Shown: in pieces, positions 35,003 to 43,466 of the stretch
Numbering within the stretch: the first letter of the stretch is position 1
How the letters are laid out: each line of letters starts with the position of its first letter
Source of the DNA: Rhizobiales bacterium dw_265
Lineage (GTDB): Bacteria > Pseudomonadota > Alphaproteobacteria > Micropepsales > Micropepsaceae
Direction of reading: 5' to 3'
DNA length: 64,000 bases
Assembly (NCBI GenBank): GCA_018449595.1
Contig: JAAVUU010000003.1
Coordinates: forward strand, 682,001 to 746,000
Made by a program: the position numbers and the translations under genes
The notes under the pieces: model-generated
Told to the model about the DNA's origin: nothing
Seen by the model: only the letters and a program-made list of their open reading frames with translations
The model's database searches: none

Positions 35003-35308
35003 TCAGCGGCCGCGCTTGCCGCGGGTCGGCGGCGTGCGCTTCGTGGGGGGCTTAGGAGACTTCGGCGCCGGCACGGGCTTGGCCGGATGAACTGTGTCTT
35101 GGCCGGGATCGGTTGTGGAACTGCGCCGGCCGCGTTCGGCCCAGGCGCGCAGATCCTCCGGGGCGTAGACGATGCGGCCCCCCAGCTTGCGATAGACTGG
35201 GCCTGTGCCGAAGGTTCGGTGCTTTTCGAGGGTGCGTGGAGAGAGACCGAGATAACGCGCCGCGTCGGGCGTGCGCAGATAGTTTTCGAGGAATTCGCTG
35301 TTCGCCAT
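35003..35308 (-). CDS. AlpA/excisionase-like HTH protein
   Basis: A 101-aa protein. The winged HTH_17 (R-T-P-D-A-A-R-Y-L-G-L-S-P-R-T-L-E-K-H-R, I-V-Y-A-P-E-D-L-R-A-W) covers 9-60, then a proline/lysine-rich tail. ATG 35308 has an AGGAG site. It could be an excision factor or an activator of the transfer operon that follows. Confidence 0.85.
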   Translation of the reverse strand: MANSEFLENYLRTPDAARYLGLSPRTLEKHRTFGTGPVYRKLGGRIVYAPEDLRAWAERGRRSSTTDPGQDTVHPAKPVPAPKSPKPPTKRTPPTRGKRGR

Positions 35309-35400
35309 TGGAGTGCTCCTGTTGCGTTGCGCGCCGCGGCGCATGTGCGGCGACTACGGGGCAAGTTGGCGAAGGACACAGCGCTTGGGGGTGGGAGATC

Positions 35401-36208
35401 TCAGAGGGTCGCGAAAGTCCCGGCGCCGAGCAGGGCCTGGGGCACTTTGAGCCGATAGGGATGGAGGAGGAGCTGGCGGTATTCGCCGCGCATCAGGTCC
35501 ATGCCCCTGTGCACGGCGTCGTCGGTCCGGTAGCGGAGATCGTGGGACTTCCAGCTGCTCGCCGACATTTTGGGCTTGGCGAACAATGCCTCAGCGATTT
35601 GCGCGTGGCTGGCGCCCTCCAGCTTGCCGTCCAAGGCCCGCAATTGCGTGACCAAGAGATCGCGCCGATATCGCGTCAGCGCGGCGGGATTTGCGCCGGG
35701 ATTGCGTCCGGACAAGGCGCGCCAGGTGCGAATTGCAAAGCGCGCGCGGACATCAAAATAGCGGTCGAGTGGAAGCAGAACGCAGACTGGACCGCTGCCC
35801 GGGGCCGACAAATAGACCGGGAATTTGCCACGCGGCAGTTGCAGCGATTGTTCGGCCTGGGCGCTTGCCAAGGCGTCCAGGCTGCCATAGCCGGCGGCGA
35901 ATTTCGGGTCAGCGAGGTGAGGTGCGCATGGCCCAATGACAGTAGTTGAGGGCAGGGCTGCGAGCGTCCATGTGATCTCGTGGGCCTCGGCTTCTTCGCT
36001 GAGCCCAGCAAAATCGGACACCCCAGCGCCGAGCGAACAATTCCAGCTCGGCGCGGGTGAGTTTCCTTCGACGCTGCACACGCTTCAAGAAACGCAACTC
36101 ATCCACGAAATCGTGATTCCGCTTCAGGAACTCCCACGCGAAGCCTGGGGCGTCGAGCGGGAATAGGCTTTTGTAGGCGCCGGCATCGCGCCAATTCGGG
36201 CGGGTCAT
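35401..36208 (-). pseudogene. DUF6499-DUF2285 regulator, frameshifted
   Basis: The N-terminal frame (36208 down to about 36012) reads R-P-N-W-R-D-A-G-A-Y, W-E-F-L-K-R-N-H and R-R-W-G-V-R-F. The C-terminal frame continues A-G-L-S-E-E-A-E-A-H and ends with the DUF2285 part (L-E-G-A-S-H-A-Q-I-A-E-A-L-F, W-K-S-H-D-L-R). Removing one A from the A4 run at 36010-36013 joins them perfectly. It may be a real frameshift, a sequencing error or slippage at TTTT in the mRNA. Related intact genes encode transcription factors of ICEs. Confidence 0.75.
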
Positions 36209-36326
36209 AGGCGTCTCCCCTGCCGTTTTTCGACAACGTGTAATGCTGCACGCCCTGGTGGAATTGGGCAGTGAGCGATTGTTATAGGTCGCTGAACATC
36301 GCCTTGGGGGTGGCGCTTAGTGTTTG

Positions 36327-36602
36327 TTAATCTGGAACGTCGCCGCGCCACATATGGCGGTATTTCTTCGTAAGCCAATGGGCGCGGGCGAGGTGCGATT
36401 CCCAGGATCTACGCGCGCGCTCTTCGTCGTGGGCGGGATCGAGATGAAGCACAAGCTTCGCGACTTCCCGCCAGTCGGCGCCTTCGTTTTCTGCATCGAT
36501 CAAGCGCCAATAGGTGACGTAATGCTGCTTGTCGTAGCGCGTGATAACGTCGCCATCCGGTGCAACATCTGCGACTGGCGGCTGAAGCGGGGCGGAAGGC
36601 AT
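36327..36602 (-). CDS. Small DUF2285-associated ICE protein
   Basis: A 91-aa protein reading Y-D-K-Q-H-Y-V-T-Y-W-R-L-I-D-A-E and A-R-R-S-W-E-S-H-L-A-R-A. This type of protein accompanies DUF2285 genes in mobile elements. The ATG at 36602 has a GGAG site six bases upstream; 36623 is an alternative. It is divergent from the XRE gene at 36764. Confidence 0.65.
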   Translation of the reverse strand: MPSAPLQPPVADVAPDGDVITRYDKQHYVTYWRLIDAENEGADWREVAKLVLHLDPAHDEERARRSWESHLARAHWLTKKYRHMWRGDVPD

Positions 36603-36763
36603 CGGCACTCCATTCTGAGGCATTCAGGATGGCCAGCGAACATGACAGATTTGCTGCGGGGACGGGGAAACACCCGCGAATTCGGCCTCAAATCGGGCAG
36701 GTGTGCTTCTAATTCGACATATATGCCGTGGCACCAAATACCGAATCTGGCGTCCATCTGGGC

Positions 36764-37054
36764 ATGGACATCCGCGCAGTTTTTGGCCTGAATATGCGCC
36801 GGTTGCGGCTACCCAAGAGGCTCAGCCAGGAGGCGGCCGGTGATCTGATGAAGATTGACCGGGCCCATATTAGCCGAATTGAGCGGGGCTTGGCCAACAT
36901 CACAATATTAAATATCGCGCAGGCCGCAAGAGTCCTGGAATGCGAATGGGCGGAGCTGTTTGACAAGCGTGCGGCGGTTGAATTCGCGGCGTCGCTGAAG
37001 GGCGGCTCGCCCCGGACGATCGGCAACAGGAAGCCGGCCCGCAAGCGCCGATAA
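36764..37054 (+). CDS. XRE-family HTH regulator
   Basis: A 96-aa Cro/CI-type protein: L-S-Q-E-A-A-G-D-L-M-K-I-D-R-A-H-I-S-R-I-E-R-G covers the HTH at about 21-43, with a basic tail (G-N-R-K-P-A-R-K-R-R). Possibly the maintenance repressor of the element, being divergent from the backbone operon. Confidence 0.85.
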   Translation: MDIRAVFGLNMRRLRLPKRLSQEAAGDLMKIDRAHISRIERGLANITILNIAQAARVLECEWAELFDKRAAVEFAASLKGGSPRTIGNRKPARKRR

Positions 37055-37094
37055 ACCCAGCCGGCCGCATCCTCTGATGGCCAGGCCCAAGCAA

Positions 37095-37116
37095 AAAGGG
37101 GGGCCAAAGCCCCCCG
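37095..37116 (-). terminator. Terminator of the 107-aa gene
   Basis: On the minus strand GGGGGC-TTTG-GCCCCC is followed by TTTTTGC, 3-5 bp past the stop at 37119. It is almost identical to the terminator at 37662. Confidence 0.85.
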
Positions 37117-37118
37117 GC

Positions 37119-37442
37119 TCAGTCGTCGGGATGGTAGTGCGGGGCGGCACGCTGCTCCGGCGTGGTGGTGAAATACTCGTCGACGGCATACTGATACCCT
37201 CCGAAATACATTTCCGCGGCTGCGCGAATGGCGGCCATGCTGCTGCCCAACGGCATCACACCGATGCGTATCCAGTCGAACCTGGCATTGAACAGCCAAT
37301 AGCCTTCGATGGTTTTATAGACGACGACACCCGGCCCGACATTGAGGGCAAGATGTGCATAATGGGGTGCGGCTAGGCTGATGCGGCCCTGCTCGATCGG
37401 CGTGAAACCAAGGCCGAAAATTGAGCGAAGATGATGAAACAT
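37119..37442 (-). CDS. Hypothetical protein, cassette 1
   Basis: A 107-aa soluble protein starting M-F-H-H-L-R-S-I-F-G-L. The middle has hydrophobic strands (L-A-L-N-V-G-P-G-V-V-V-Y) and the end is D/H/P-rich. No family recognised. It has its own long structured leader and terminator, both nearly repeated at the next gene (37687). Only the first ten residues resemble that neighbour. Confidence 0.6.
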   Translation of the reverse strand: MFHHLRSIFGLGFTPIEQGRISLAAPHYAHLALNVGPGVVVYKTIEGYWLFNARFDWIRIGVMPLGSSMAAIRAAAEMYFGGYQYAVDEYFTTTPEQRAAPHYHPDD

Positions 37443-37640
37443 GGCGCCTTCTCCTGAGAGATGCCGTTCGGAATTGAGCGGCGGAGGCTCGCCGGCCAGG
37501 AGGTCCGCCCGCGTCAAGGTCTTCAGAGCGCAGCGTGCCTTGACGCGATAAGGCGGGGAGCCCTTCTGGTAGGCTGAGACGACGCGCGCAACCCTGTTAC
37601 CGCCCCAGCGGTCACGTCGAATGCGCGGGGCCGCCCAGCG
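37443..37640 (-). ncRNA. Repeated structured 5' leader, copy 1
   Basis: Untranslated region before the 107-aa gene, matching the one at 38041 over most of its length. Key parts on the minus strand: a GTGACCGC hairpin (37596-37615), a 10-bp stem CGCGTCAAGG/CCTTGACGCG (37510-37519 with 37538-37547), flanking CCGCC/GGCGG, and a shared CTCAATTCCGAACG box about 25 bp before the ATG. It could be a cis-regulatory RNA. No known motif is claimed. Confidence 0.55.
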
Positions 37641-37661
37641 CCCGACAGCCCGGTGAAAGCA

Positions 37662-37684
37662 AAAAGGGGGCCGGAGCCCCCTTT
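37662..37684 (-). terminator. Terminator of the 117-aa gene
   Basis: On the minus strand GGGGGC-TCCG-GCCCCC then TTTTTGC, 6 bp after the stop at 37687. Same design and spacing as the terminator at 37095. Confidence 0.85.
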
Positions 37685-37686
37685 GT

Positions 37687-38040
37687 CTAGTCGAGCTGTT
37701 CAAGCCTTTCGAGCTTGCCGGACCTCTCCAGCGCGTCGTACTTCTCGACCTTCTCACGCGCCTCGAAGACATTCGGGGTTGTCCAGAACTCGACGCATTG
37801 CTGGGCGATGCCGGTGAAGTAGCTGCGGCAAATGTAGAGCCGTATCTCGGCCGGCATATCCGCAGGCACCGCCGCGATGGTGCGTTCTTTGTTGTTGAAG
37901 TCGATGAGAAGGTCGATACAGCCAAGGTGGCGGACCCAGACACACTCGTTGCCGATCCGAAAGGTGTCGTTCGGGATTTCCCCGTCGAACAGGACTTGAA
38001 CCTTCGGCGACTTCGAAAAGAGTGACTTGAGATTGAACAT
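37687..38040 (-). CDS. Hypothetical protein, cassette 2
   Basis: A 117-aa protein starting M-F-N-L-K-S-L-F-S-K. It has V-Q-V-L-F-D-G-E-I-P and C-I-D-L-L-I-D-F strands and a charged helical tail (E-K-V-E-K-Y-D-A-L-E-R). No family recognised. It shares leader and terminator design with the 107-aa gene downstream. Confidence 0.6.
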   Translation of the reverse strand: MFNLKSLFSKSPKVQVLFDGEIPNDTFRIGNECVWVRHLGCIDLLIDFNNKERTIAAVPADMPAEIRLYICRSYFTGIAQQCVEFWTTPNVFEAREKVEKYDALERSGKLERLEQLD

Positions 38041-38210
38041 GAAAGAGATCTCCAAAAGATGTCGTTCGGAATTGAGCGACGTCGTCGCGCCGCCATGAGG
38101 TCCGCCCGGGTCAAGGCCTTGCGCCTTGACGCGGTAAGGCGGGGAGCCCTCATGGTAAGCTTGGACGACGCGCGCTCCCTGTGACCGCGCCAGCGGTCAC
38201 GCCGTATGCG
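38041..38210 (-). ncRNA. Repeated structured 5' leader, copy 2
   Basis: Counterpart of 37443-37640. It has a perfect GTGACCGC/GCGGTCAC hairpin (38181-38200), a GTCAAGG/CCTTGAC stem (38110-38116 with 38124-38130) with a shorter loop than copy 1, and the same CTCAATTCCGAACG box. Upstream of it, to the DUF4326 stop at 38372, only GC-rich non-coding sequence is seen. Confidence 0.55.
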
Positions 38211-38371
38211 CGATCCTCGCGCCCGCGACGCCGGCGCGGTCCGAAGGAGGGCTGGTCAACCTCCCTTGCCGCCAGGGCCGCGCTTCAGCGCGGCGGACTT
38301 GACTGGCCCGTGCCGCACCGGCGGCGCCTCTTTGCTGCCGCGTGTTCGGATGGCGGCCGGTCCCGCCTCCG

Positions 38372-38644
38372 TCATGGGCTGTTGTTCGCCAGTGCCACCA
38401 GCACATCCGCATGGCAGCCCTCCGGCGCGCACCAACACACAAGGTCCTTGCCTGTGAGTTCGTGCAGCGCCGCCATCAAGGTAGGTTGCCGCACGATCCA
38501 CGCACGATATTTCGCAACGACCTGCTCGCGTGTGCCGTCCCGGCCGATCACGAATGGGTTGCCCCATTTGCTCGGCCGGCCGACGTATACGCGATCCGCG
38601 GTGACGTGCTTGCCCACGCGCTTGGCATTGAGAACTTTGCACAT
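38372..38644 (-). CDS. DUF4326 protein
   Basis: A 90-aa protein. Y-V-G-R-P-S-K-W-G-N-P-F-V-I-G at about 20-34 and L-V-C-W-C-A-P-E-G-C-H-A-D-V-L at about 67-81 define the DUF4326 family, common in phages and mobile elements. The cysteines and histidine suggest metal binding. Role unknown. Confidence 0.88.
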   Translation of the reverse strand: MCKVLNAKRVGKHVTADRVYVGRPSKWGNPFVIGRDGTREQVVAKYRAWIVRQPTLMAALHELTGKDLVCWCAPEGCHADVLVALANNSP

Positions 38645-38765
38645 CAGCGCGCCTCCAGCCAGCGCGCTCCATGGCGTATTCGGGACAGACTTCGATGATC
38701 GACGCGAAGGGGAGCAGGGTAATCAAGTAAATCTATAAAGGTGGCCACCTTCGGAATTCTGGATG

Positions 38766-38954
38766 CTACTTGTCGTCAGCACCGAATCCGCGCGCGGTAA
38801 TCCATGTGCCAAGCAACGCAGGGACCGCCAGCAGTAGCCACGCGACGATGCGCGCGGCGATGTGGTCGATCAACAAGGCGTCCAGAAGCCCGAACCATGT
38901 CAGCGCCGTGAGCAATGCCGGCCAACGCCATATCGAAGCTGTCGGGCTGCTCAC
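38766..38954 (-). CDS. Small two-helix membrane protein of the PepSY operon
   Basis: A 62-aa protein starting at GTG 38954, overlapping the PepSY stop (GTGA). Two hydrophobic segments (about 10-28 and 36-55). Such small membrane proteins often follow PepSY genes in siderophore-uptake operons. Function unknown. Confidence 0.6.
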   Translation of the reverse strand: MSSPTASIWRWPALLTALTWFGLLDALLIDHIAARIVAWLLLAVPALLGTWITARGFGADDK

Positions 38955-40117
38955 AGCGCCCCCTCCGCCAGAACGAGACGTTCCTCGTCCAGGACATCGC
39001 GCCGGCGGCCGATCCGCTTCGCCAGCCACAGATAAAGGCCGCTGCCCAGGATGATGATGGCAAGGACGTCGAACACCGCCCAGAGGATTTTAAGCGGCAG
39101 TCCGCCATAATCGCCGAAGTGCAGGGGGCGCGAGACCTCCAGGGCACGCAGATAGGACGGCATCTGCAGAACGCGTGTCAGTGCGCCGGTGCGGGCATCC
39201 ACCATGATTGGCGTTTCCAGGCGCGAGGTAAAGGGTGAAGCGCCCCTAGTCCAGACGATGTAATGCAAAGGGCTGCTCTCGAAATGCGAGGGATAAGTGA
39301 TCGAGGCCAATGACATTCCCGGAACTGCCTTCAAGGCTGTTTGCGCGGCGCGCTGTACCGAAGCGGTCGGCGCGACCGCGGCATGGGCAACGTAGGGCGC
39401 CAGAATGTGCTTGATGCCAGTCAGTTCCCAGATCCCCACCAAAGGCGTGGAGAGCGTATTGAGCAGGCCCGTGAAGCCGACGACCGCCAGCCAGCCCGTT
39501 ACGACAATGCCCAGCACATTGTGCAGGTCTAGCCAGCGCAACTGCCTGGAACCCGTGCGCCGGATCGCGCCGAACGGCGCGCGCCGCGCGAATGGCGCAT
39601 AGAGAATTACGCCCGAGAGGATCGCGGCCAGGAAGAGAAGCGCGATCAGGCTGAGGAATAGTTCCCCCGGCAATCCCGCGAACAGCTGAGAATGAATGCG
39701 CAGCAGCACCGACATCAGCGGTGCGGCGCCGGTCTCTCCGGGATGGGTCGAGTCGCGCAGGATTCTGCCGGTGTGCGCATCGAAGGTGAGGTTGTGCGCC
39801 TGGGTGAGCGACGCCTCGGCGGACGGGGCGAGCACTGCCGTCACTACCGGCGAATCGTCGTCCGGAAACAGGAAGCGGATCGCCTGGCCGGGATAGCGCG
39901 CCGTGGCCGCGGCCGCGATGGCGTCCAGGCTCACCGGCGGCGTCCAAGACTCCACCGCCGCCGGCTGCCCGGCCCCCGGAAAGGCCGCTTCGATCTCATC
40001 CTCGAAGACCAGCGGCAGGCCGGTGAGGCAGATCACGAACAGAAAAAGCGTACAGATCAGGCTCGACCACGTATGGACGAACCGCCACCTGCGCAGGCCG
40101 TTGGGACTTAAGGCCAC
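38951..40117 (-). CDS. PepSY-associated membrane protein (siderophore-iron reductase type)
   Basis: A 388-aa inner membrane protein. Membrane helix 1 is in W-S-S-L-I-C-T-L-F-L-F near 20, with helices near 150, 195 and 350 and PepSY repeats in the periplasmic part. Related proteins reduce or release iron from imported siderophores. The GTG at 40117 is chosen over an ATG at 40183 because the latter would place the Fur box inside the gene. Divergent from the TonB receptor. Confidence 0.85.
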   Translation of the reverse strand: MALSPNGLRRWRFVHTWSSLICTLFLFVICLTGLPLVFEDEIEAAFPGAGQPAAVESWTPPVSLDAIAAAATARYPGQAIRFLFPDDDSPVVTAVLAPSAEASLTQAHNLTFDAHTGRILRDSTHPGETGAAPLMSVLLRIHSQLFAGLPGELFLSLIALLFLAAILSGVILYAPFARRAPFGAIRRTGSRQLRWLDLHNVLGIVVTGWLAVVGFTGLLNTLSTPLVGIWELTGIKHILAPYVAHAAVAPTASVQRAAQTALKAVPGMSLASITYPSHFESSPLHYIVWTRGASPFTSRLETPIMVDARTGALTRVLQMPSYLRALEVSRPLHFGDYGGLPLKILWAVFDVLAIIILGSGLYLWLAKRIGRRRDVLDEERLVLAEGAL

Positions 40118-40144
40118 ATCGCCCTCATTGCTGGTAAAGTTAGT

Positions 40145-40159
40145 TGCAAATGACTCGCA
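40145..40159. promoter_or_regulatory. Fur-type box between PepSY and TonB receptor genes
   Basis: TGCAAAT-G-ACTCGCA, an imperfect palindrome fitting the alphaproteobacterial pattern TGC-N-A-N-T-N-A-N-T-N-GCA. It sits between the divergent iron genes and predicts joint repression by iron. Confidence 0.65.
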
Positions 40160-40219
40160 GCCGCAATATACGCCGTCCATCAATAGTGCGAGTAATTCTT
40201 AAAAGCAATGGAGGGGTCA

Positions 40220-42319
40220 ATGATTTCCAACAGTTACATCAAAGGCGCGGTGAAAGCGGCGTTGCTGGGAACAGTCGCGGCCCTGGCGCTTCCCTTCGCC
40301 GCCCAGGCGCAAACGGCCAGCCCCAACAACGGCATCGAGACCGTGGTGGTGACCGGCACCTTCCTGCAGTCCGATGCCACCGCCGCCACCAAGACCGACA
40401 CCCCCATCCTTGTCACGCCGCAGTCGATCTCGGTCATCACGCGCGACCAGCTGACGCTTCAGAACCCGCAGGACATCGGCCAGGCCATCGCCTATTCCAG
40501 TGGCGTGTCGCCATCGGAGTTCGGCTTCGATCCGCGCTTTCCGCAATTCCAGATCCGCGGCTTCAACGAATTCTATGGCGGCATCTATCAGGATGGCCTG
40601 CGCCTTCCAGCCAGCGACTTCATTGCCCCGCTGCTGGAGCCTTACGGGTTGGAGCAGCTGGAGATCGTGCGCGGCCCGACCTCCGTGCTGTATGGCCAGA
40701 ACAATCCTGGCGGCATGATCAACCTCACCACCAAGCGGCCCACCGACGGCACCTTCGGCGAAGCGCAAATCCAGATCGGCAGCTATGACCGCTATGATGG
40801 CCGCATCGATTACAACACCCCGTTGACGGATGACGATTCGGTGCTGGGCCGTATCACCGGTCTTTACCGCGAGGCAAACACCCAATATCCCAACGTCCCC
40901 GACGATGAATATTACCTGGCGCCGTCCCTGACCTGGAAGCCGCGCGAAGGCACCTCCATCACGTTCCTGGCCAGTGTGCAGCGTGTCTCTGGCGGCGAGT
41001 CGGACGAATATTATGCAAAATATCTGCTGCCGCCGGGCTATCCCCAGTCGGTCTATCAGGGCGATCCGAACTTCGGTCACTCCACCCAGCGCGGCTTCTC
41101 GATCGGCTATATGCTGGACCAGACGCTGAGCAGCAACTGGTCGCTGCACCAGTCCTTCCGGTACAACGATTCCGAAGACGATCTCATCGTTGCCAATCCC
41201 GTCACCTTCGACACCGCCACCACACTGCTGATCGATGCCGAACATCTGCATGAGACGATGGATAGCATCGCCCTCGACACCAATGTGACGGGAAAGGTGG
41301 CGACTGGCCCTGTGTCGCACACTCTCATCTTCGGCGTGGATTATCTCAACTCGCCCTTCTCCAGCACTCAGTATGACGACCCGGCGCCGGACGCCAACTA
41401 TTTCAATCCGGTCTACACCCTTGCGCTCCCCCTGCCGACGGATGTCACCTCGGCGACCCACCAGGGCGCCAGCCAGGTTGGCCTTTATGCGCAGGACCAG
41501 ATGCAATATGGCGAGCACTGGTTCCTGACCGGAGGCTTGCGCGAGGACTTCACCAATCAAAGCACTGCAACCATCAGCGCCGCCACGGCGAACCAGAACA
41601 ACAATGCCCTGACCGGCCGCGTCGGCCTGGTCTATCTGTCCGATATCGGCCTAGCGCCCTATATCAGCTATTCTACCTCCTTCGTGCCGCAACAGGGCAC
41701 GGACTTCTCGGGCAACGCCTTCCAACCCCTGACGGGCAAGCAGGTGGAGGGCGGCATCCGCTATATGCCCAAGTCCGGCTGGATCTCGTTGACGGCGTCC
41801 GTCTACAAGATTGATGAAGAGAATGTTCTGAGCGCCGATCCCGATCCCGCCCACATCGGCTATCAGGTGGAGACCGGCGCTGAACGCTCGAAAGGCTTCG
41901 AATTCGAAGGTATCGTCACGCCTTTCACCGGCGCCAATATCACCGCCGCTTATACCTATGACGATGTGCGGATCACCAGAAGCACCGATCCCACCCAGCT
42001 CAACCACCAGCCCGGCAATACACCCGCGACGCAGGTCTCCCTGTTCGGCGACTACACTCTGCAGGACGGCTTGCTGCGCGGCTTTGGTGGCGGCGTTGGC
42101 ATGCGCTACACCGGCCCCAGCTACGACGGCCCGGACAATGTCTTCCGCAATGGCAGTCAGACCTATTTCGATGCCGATACCCATTATGCGTTCGACCAAT
42201 GGCGTGTCGCGCTCAACGCCACCAATCTCACCGATAGTCACACTCCGGTCTGCTTCGGCGGCGTATGCCACTTCAGCCGCGACCGTACTCTCATAGGCTC
42301 GATCACCCGCACCTTCTGA
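40220..42319 (+). CDS. TonB-dependent siderophore receptor
   Basis: A 699-aa outer membrane receptor. A signal peptide ends A-A-Q-A-Q near residue 31 and a TonB box-like E-T-V-V-V-T-G is at 41-47. A plug domain follows (T-P-Q-S-I-S-V-I-T; I-R-G-F; I-V-R-G-P-T-S-V-L-Y-G), then a 22-strand barrel ending R-T-F. It imports ferric siderophores with TonB energy. ATG 40220 has a GGAGG site. It appears intact. Confidence 0.95.
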   Translation: MISNSYIKGAVKAALLGTVAALALPFAAQAQTASPNNGIETVVVTGTFLQSDATAATKTDTPILVTPQSISVITRDQLTLQNPQDIGQAIAYSSGVSPSEFGFDPRFPQFQIRGFNEFYGGIYQDGLRLPASDFIAPLLEPYGLEQLEIVRGPTSVLYGQNNPGGMINLTTKRPTDGTFGEAQIQIGSYDRYDGRIDYNTPLTDDDSVLGRITGLYREANTQYPNVPDDEYYLAPSLTWKPREGTSITFLASVQRVSGGESDEYYAKYLLPPGYPQSVYQGDPNFGHSTQRGFSIGYMLDQTLSSNWSLHQSFRYNDSEDDLIVANPVTFDTATTLLIDAEHLHETMDSIALDTNVTGKVATGPVSHTLIFGVDYLNSPFSSTQYDDPAPDANYFNPVYTLALPLPTDVTSATHQGASQVGLYAQDQMQYGEHWFLTGGLREDFTNQSTATISAATANQNNNALTGRVGLVYLSDIGLAPYISYSTSFVPQQGTDFSGNAFQPLTGKQVEGGIRYMPKSGWISLTASVYKIDEENVLSADPDPAHIGYQVETGAERSKGFEFEGIVTPFTGANITAAYTYDDVRITRSTDPTQLNHQPGNTPATQVSLFGDYTLQDGLLRGFGGGVGMRYTGPSYDGPDNVFRNGSQTYFDADTHYAFDQWRVALNATNLTDSHTPVCFGGVCHFSRDRTLIGSITRTF

Positions 42320-42582
42320 GGAAACACCAGAACGGGGATGTCACGCCGCCGGACCTTTGTCGCGGCCGCGCTTTTGATGGACCTTTGCACCGACGAACTT
42401 CTTCTGGTCACCACATGCGCTTGTACGCGGCAAGTCCACGGGGATGTGTGCGCCTGGCGACGGCGGAAAGGTTCCTGGCCGGGATCAGCCGGAGGGTGTC
42501 GGCTGAGATCCTTCCAGCTTGAGACGGAGGAGATAGCCCTCTTCCTTCTCGGCAAACGTTTTGAGAGGAATAGCTGACTAGG

Positions 42583-42876
42583 CTACCGATTTCTTTCCCG
42601 CTTCGGGCGCGGAGGGTCGGATCCCCTCCAATCACCTTGATATTTTCTAGCCGCCCGCGCCGAGGCGGTAGGAGAATTGCAGGGAGAGGACATTGGCGTC
42701 GGCCTGAGTGGTTCCCCGATAAGAGCTTCCAGCGCCTGGTCGAGTTCCCGATCCAGCATCGTCTGCTCCGCAATGGCCTTCTTCAACTCTGCCGTAATCG
42801 CGGCCCGCTCGCGGCGCGGGATGCTGTTTCTCAATTCGGAATGCAACTGTTGAATGTGATCGTAAAGCGTAATCAT
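42583..42876 (-). CDS. Hypothetical protein, possibly chimeric at its 3' end
   Basis: A 97-aa protein. Residues 1-55 (M-I-T-L-Y-D-H-I-Q-Q-L-H-S-E-L-R, R-R-E-R-A-A-I) form a helical hairpin found in small plasmid/ICE proteins. The tail is S/P/R-rich. In the next frame the same DNA (about 42647-42720) encodes A-N-V-L-S-L-Q-F-S-Y-R-L-G, like the last strand of an outer membrane beta-barrel. So a short protein may have been fused to the tail of a lost porin gene. Confidence 0.55.
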   Translation of the reverse strand: MITLYDHIQQLHSELRNSIPRRERAAITAELKKAIAEQTMLDRELDQALEALIGEPLRPTPMSSPCNSPTASARAARKYQGDWRGSDPPRPKRERNR

Positions 42877-42982
42877 CGTGATCTCCTTCTGTCTTAAGAC
42901 AGGAGCGCTGCTTTCCTGCCGGGCGGGCCGGGTCAAGGGATCGCGGGCCTTTGCCCGCGACCGTTTGGCGATGGGGGCAACG

Positions 42983-43044
42983 ATTTTTTCCGGCGTGGCG
43001 CGGTCGTGAAAGAGCGGACGCGGTGTTCATGCGCCGGAAAAAAT
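42983..43044. repeat. 13-bp inverted repeat with a 36-bp spacer
   Basis: ATTTTTTCCGGCG (42983-42995) and its exact complement CGCCGGAAAAAAT (43032-43044). In a gene-free region (42877-43466) next to the integrase remnant. Confidence 0.7.
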
Positions 43045-43114
43045 GGTGGGGCCCCGTCGTCCCTTGAGGCGGTTCGATCCGGCGGGGTAGAATGGGATTC
43101 CTGAAGAGGCCCTG

Positions 43115-43149
43115 ACGACCATTATGGGCTCGACGCCCATAATGGTCGT
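43115..43149. repeat. Perfect 15-bp hairpin
   Basis: ACGACCATTATGGGC (43115-43129), loop TCGAC, then the exact complement (43135-43149). It is not followed by a T-run on either strand, so it is a poor terminator. A further 8-bp hairpin, GCATGGCT-GACA-AGCCATGC, is at 43261-43280. Confidence 0.75.
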
Positions 43150-43466
43150 TCCCTTCGCAAAGGCGGCCGCATCTCGGCATAGCGCGAGCCTGTGCGGGCA
43201 TCCTCGCGGGAGCCGATCGTCACCCGGCTGGGCCGAGACCGCGCAAGCGGGCTCGGTGGAGCATGGCTGACAAGCCATGCGGAATAGAGCGCGACCACGG
43301 CGCAGCCGGGGCCCGCCCACATACCATCCTATTCCTGGACCTCAGTGCCGCCATCTTTGAGACGCTTAAGCAAAGGAAGAAGCAGATTTTTCGCGCAGTG
43401 CCCGTTCCTCGCTCCTTGATTCCGTTACTAACGATGTGCGGAGTTGGAAAGGAAGGACGCCTATAG

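Noticed and set aside
42320..42582. Open frames on both strands after the TonB receptor
   Set aside because: They overlap each other, lack ribosome sites and have no family features.
43115..43149. The 15-bp perfect hairpin as a simple terminator
   Set aside because: There is no T-run on either side and no gene ending close by.
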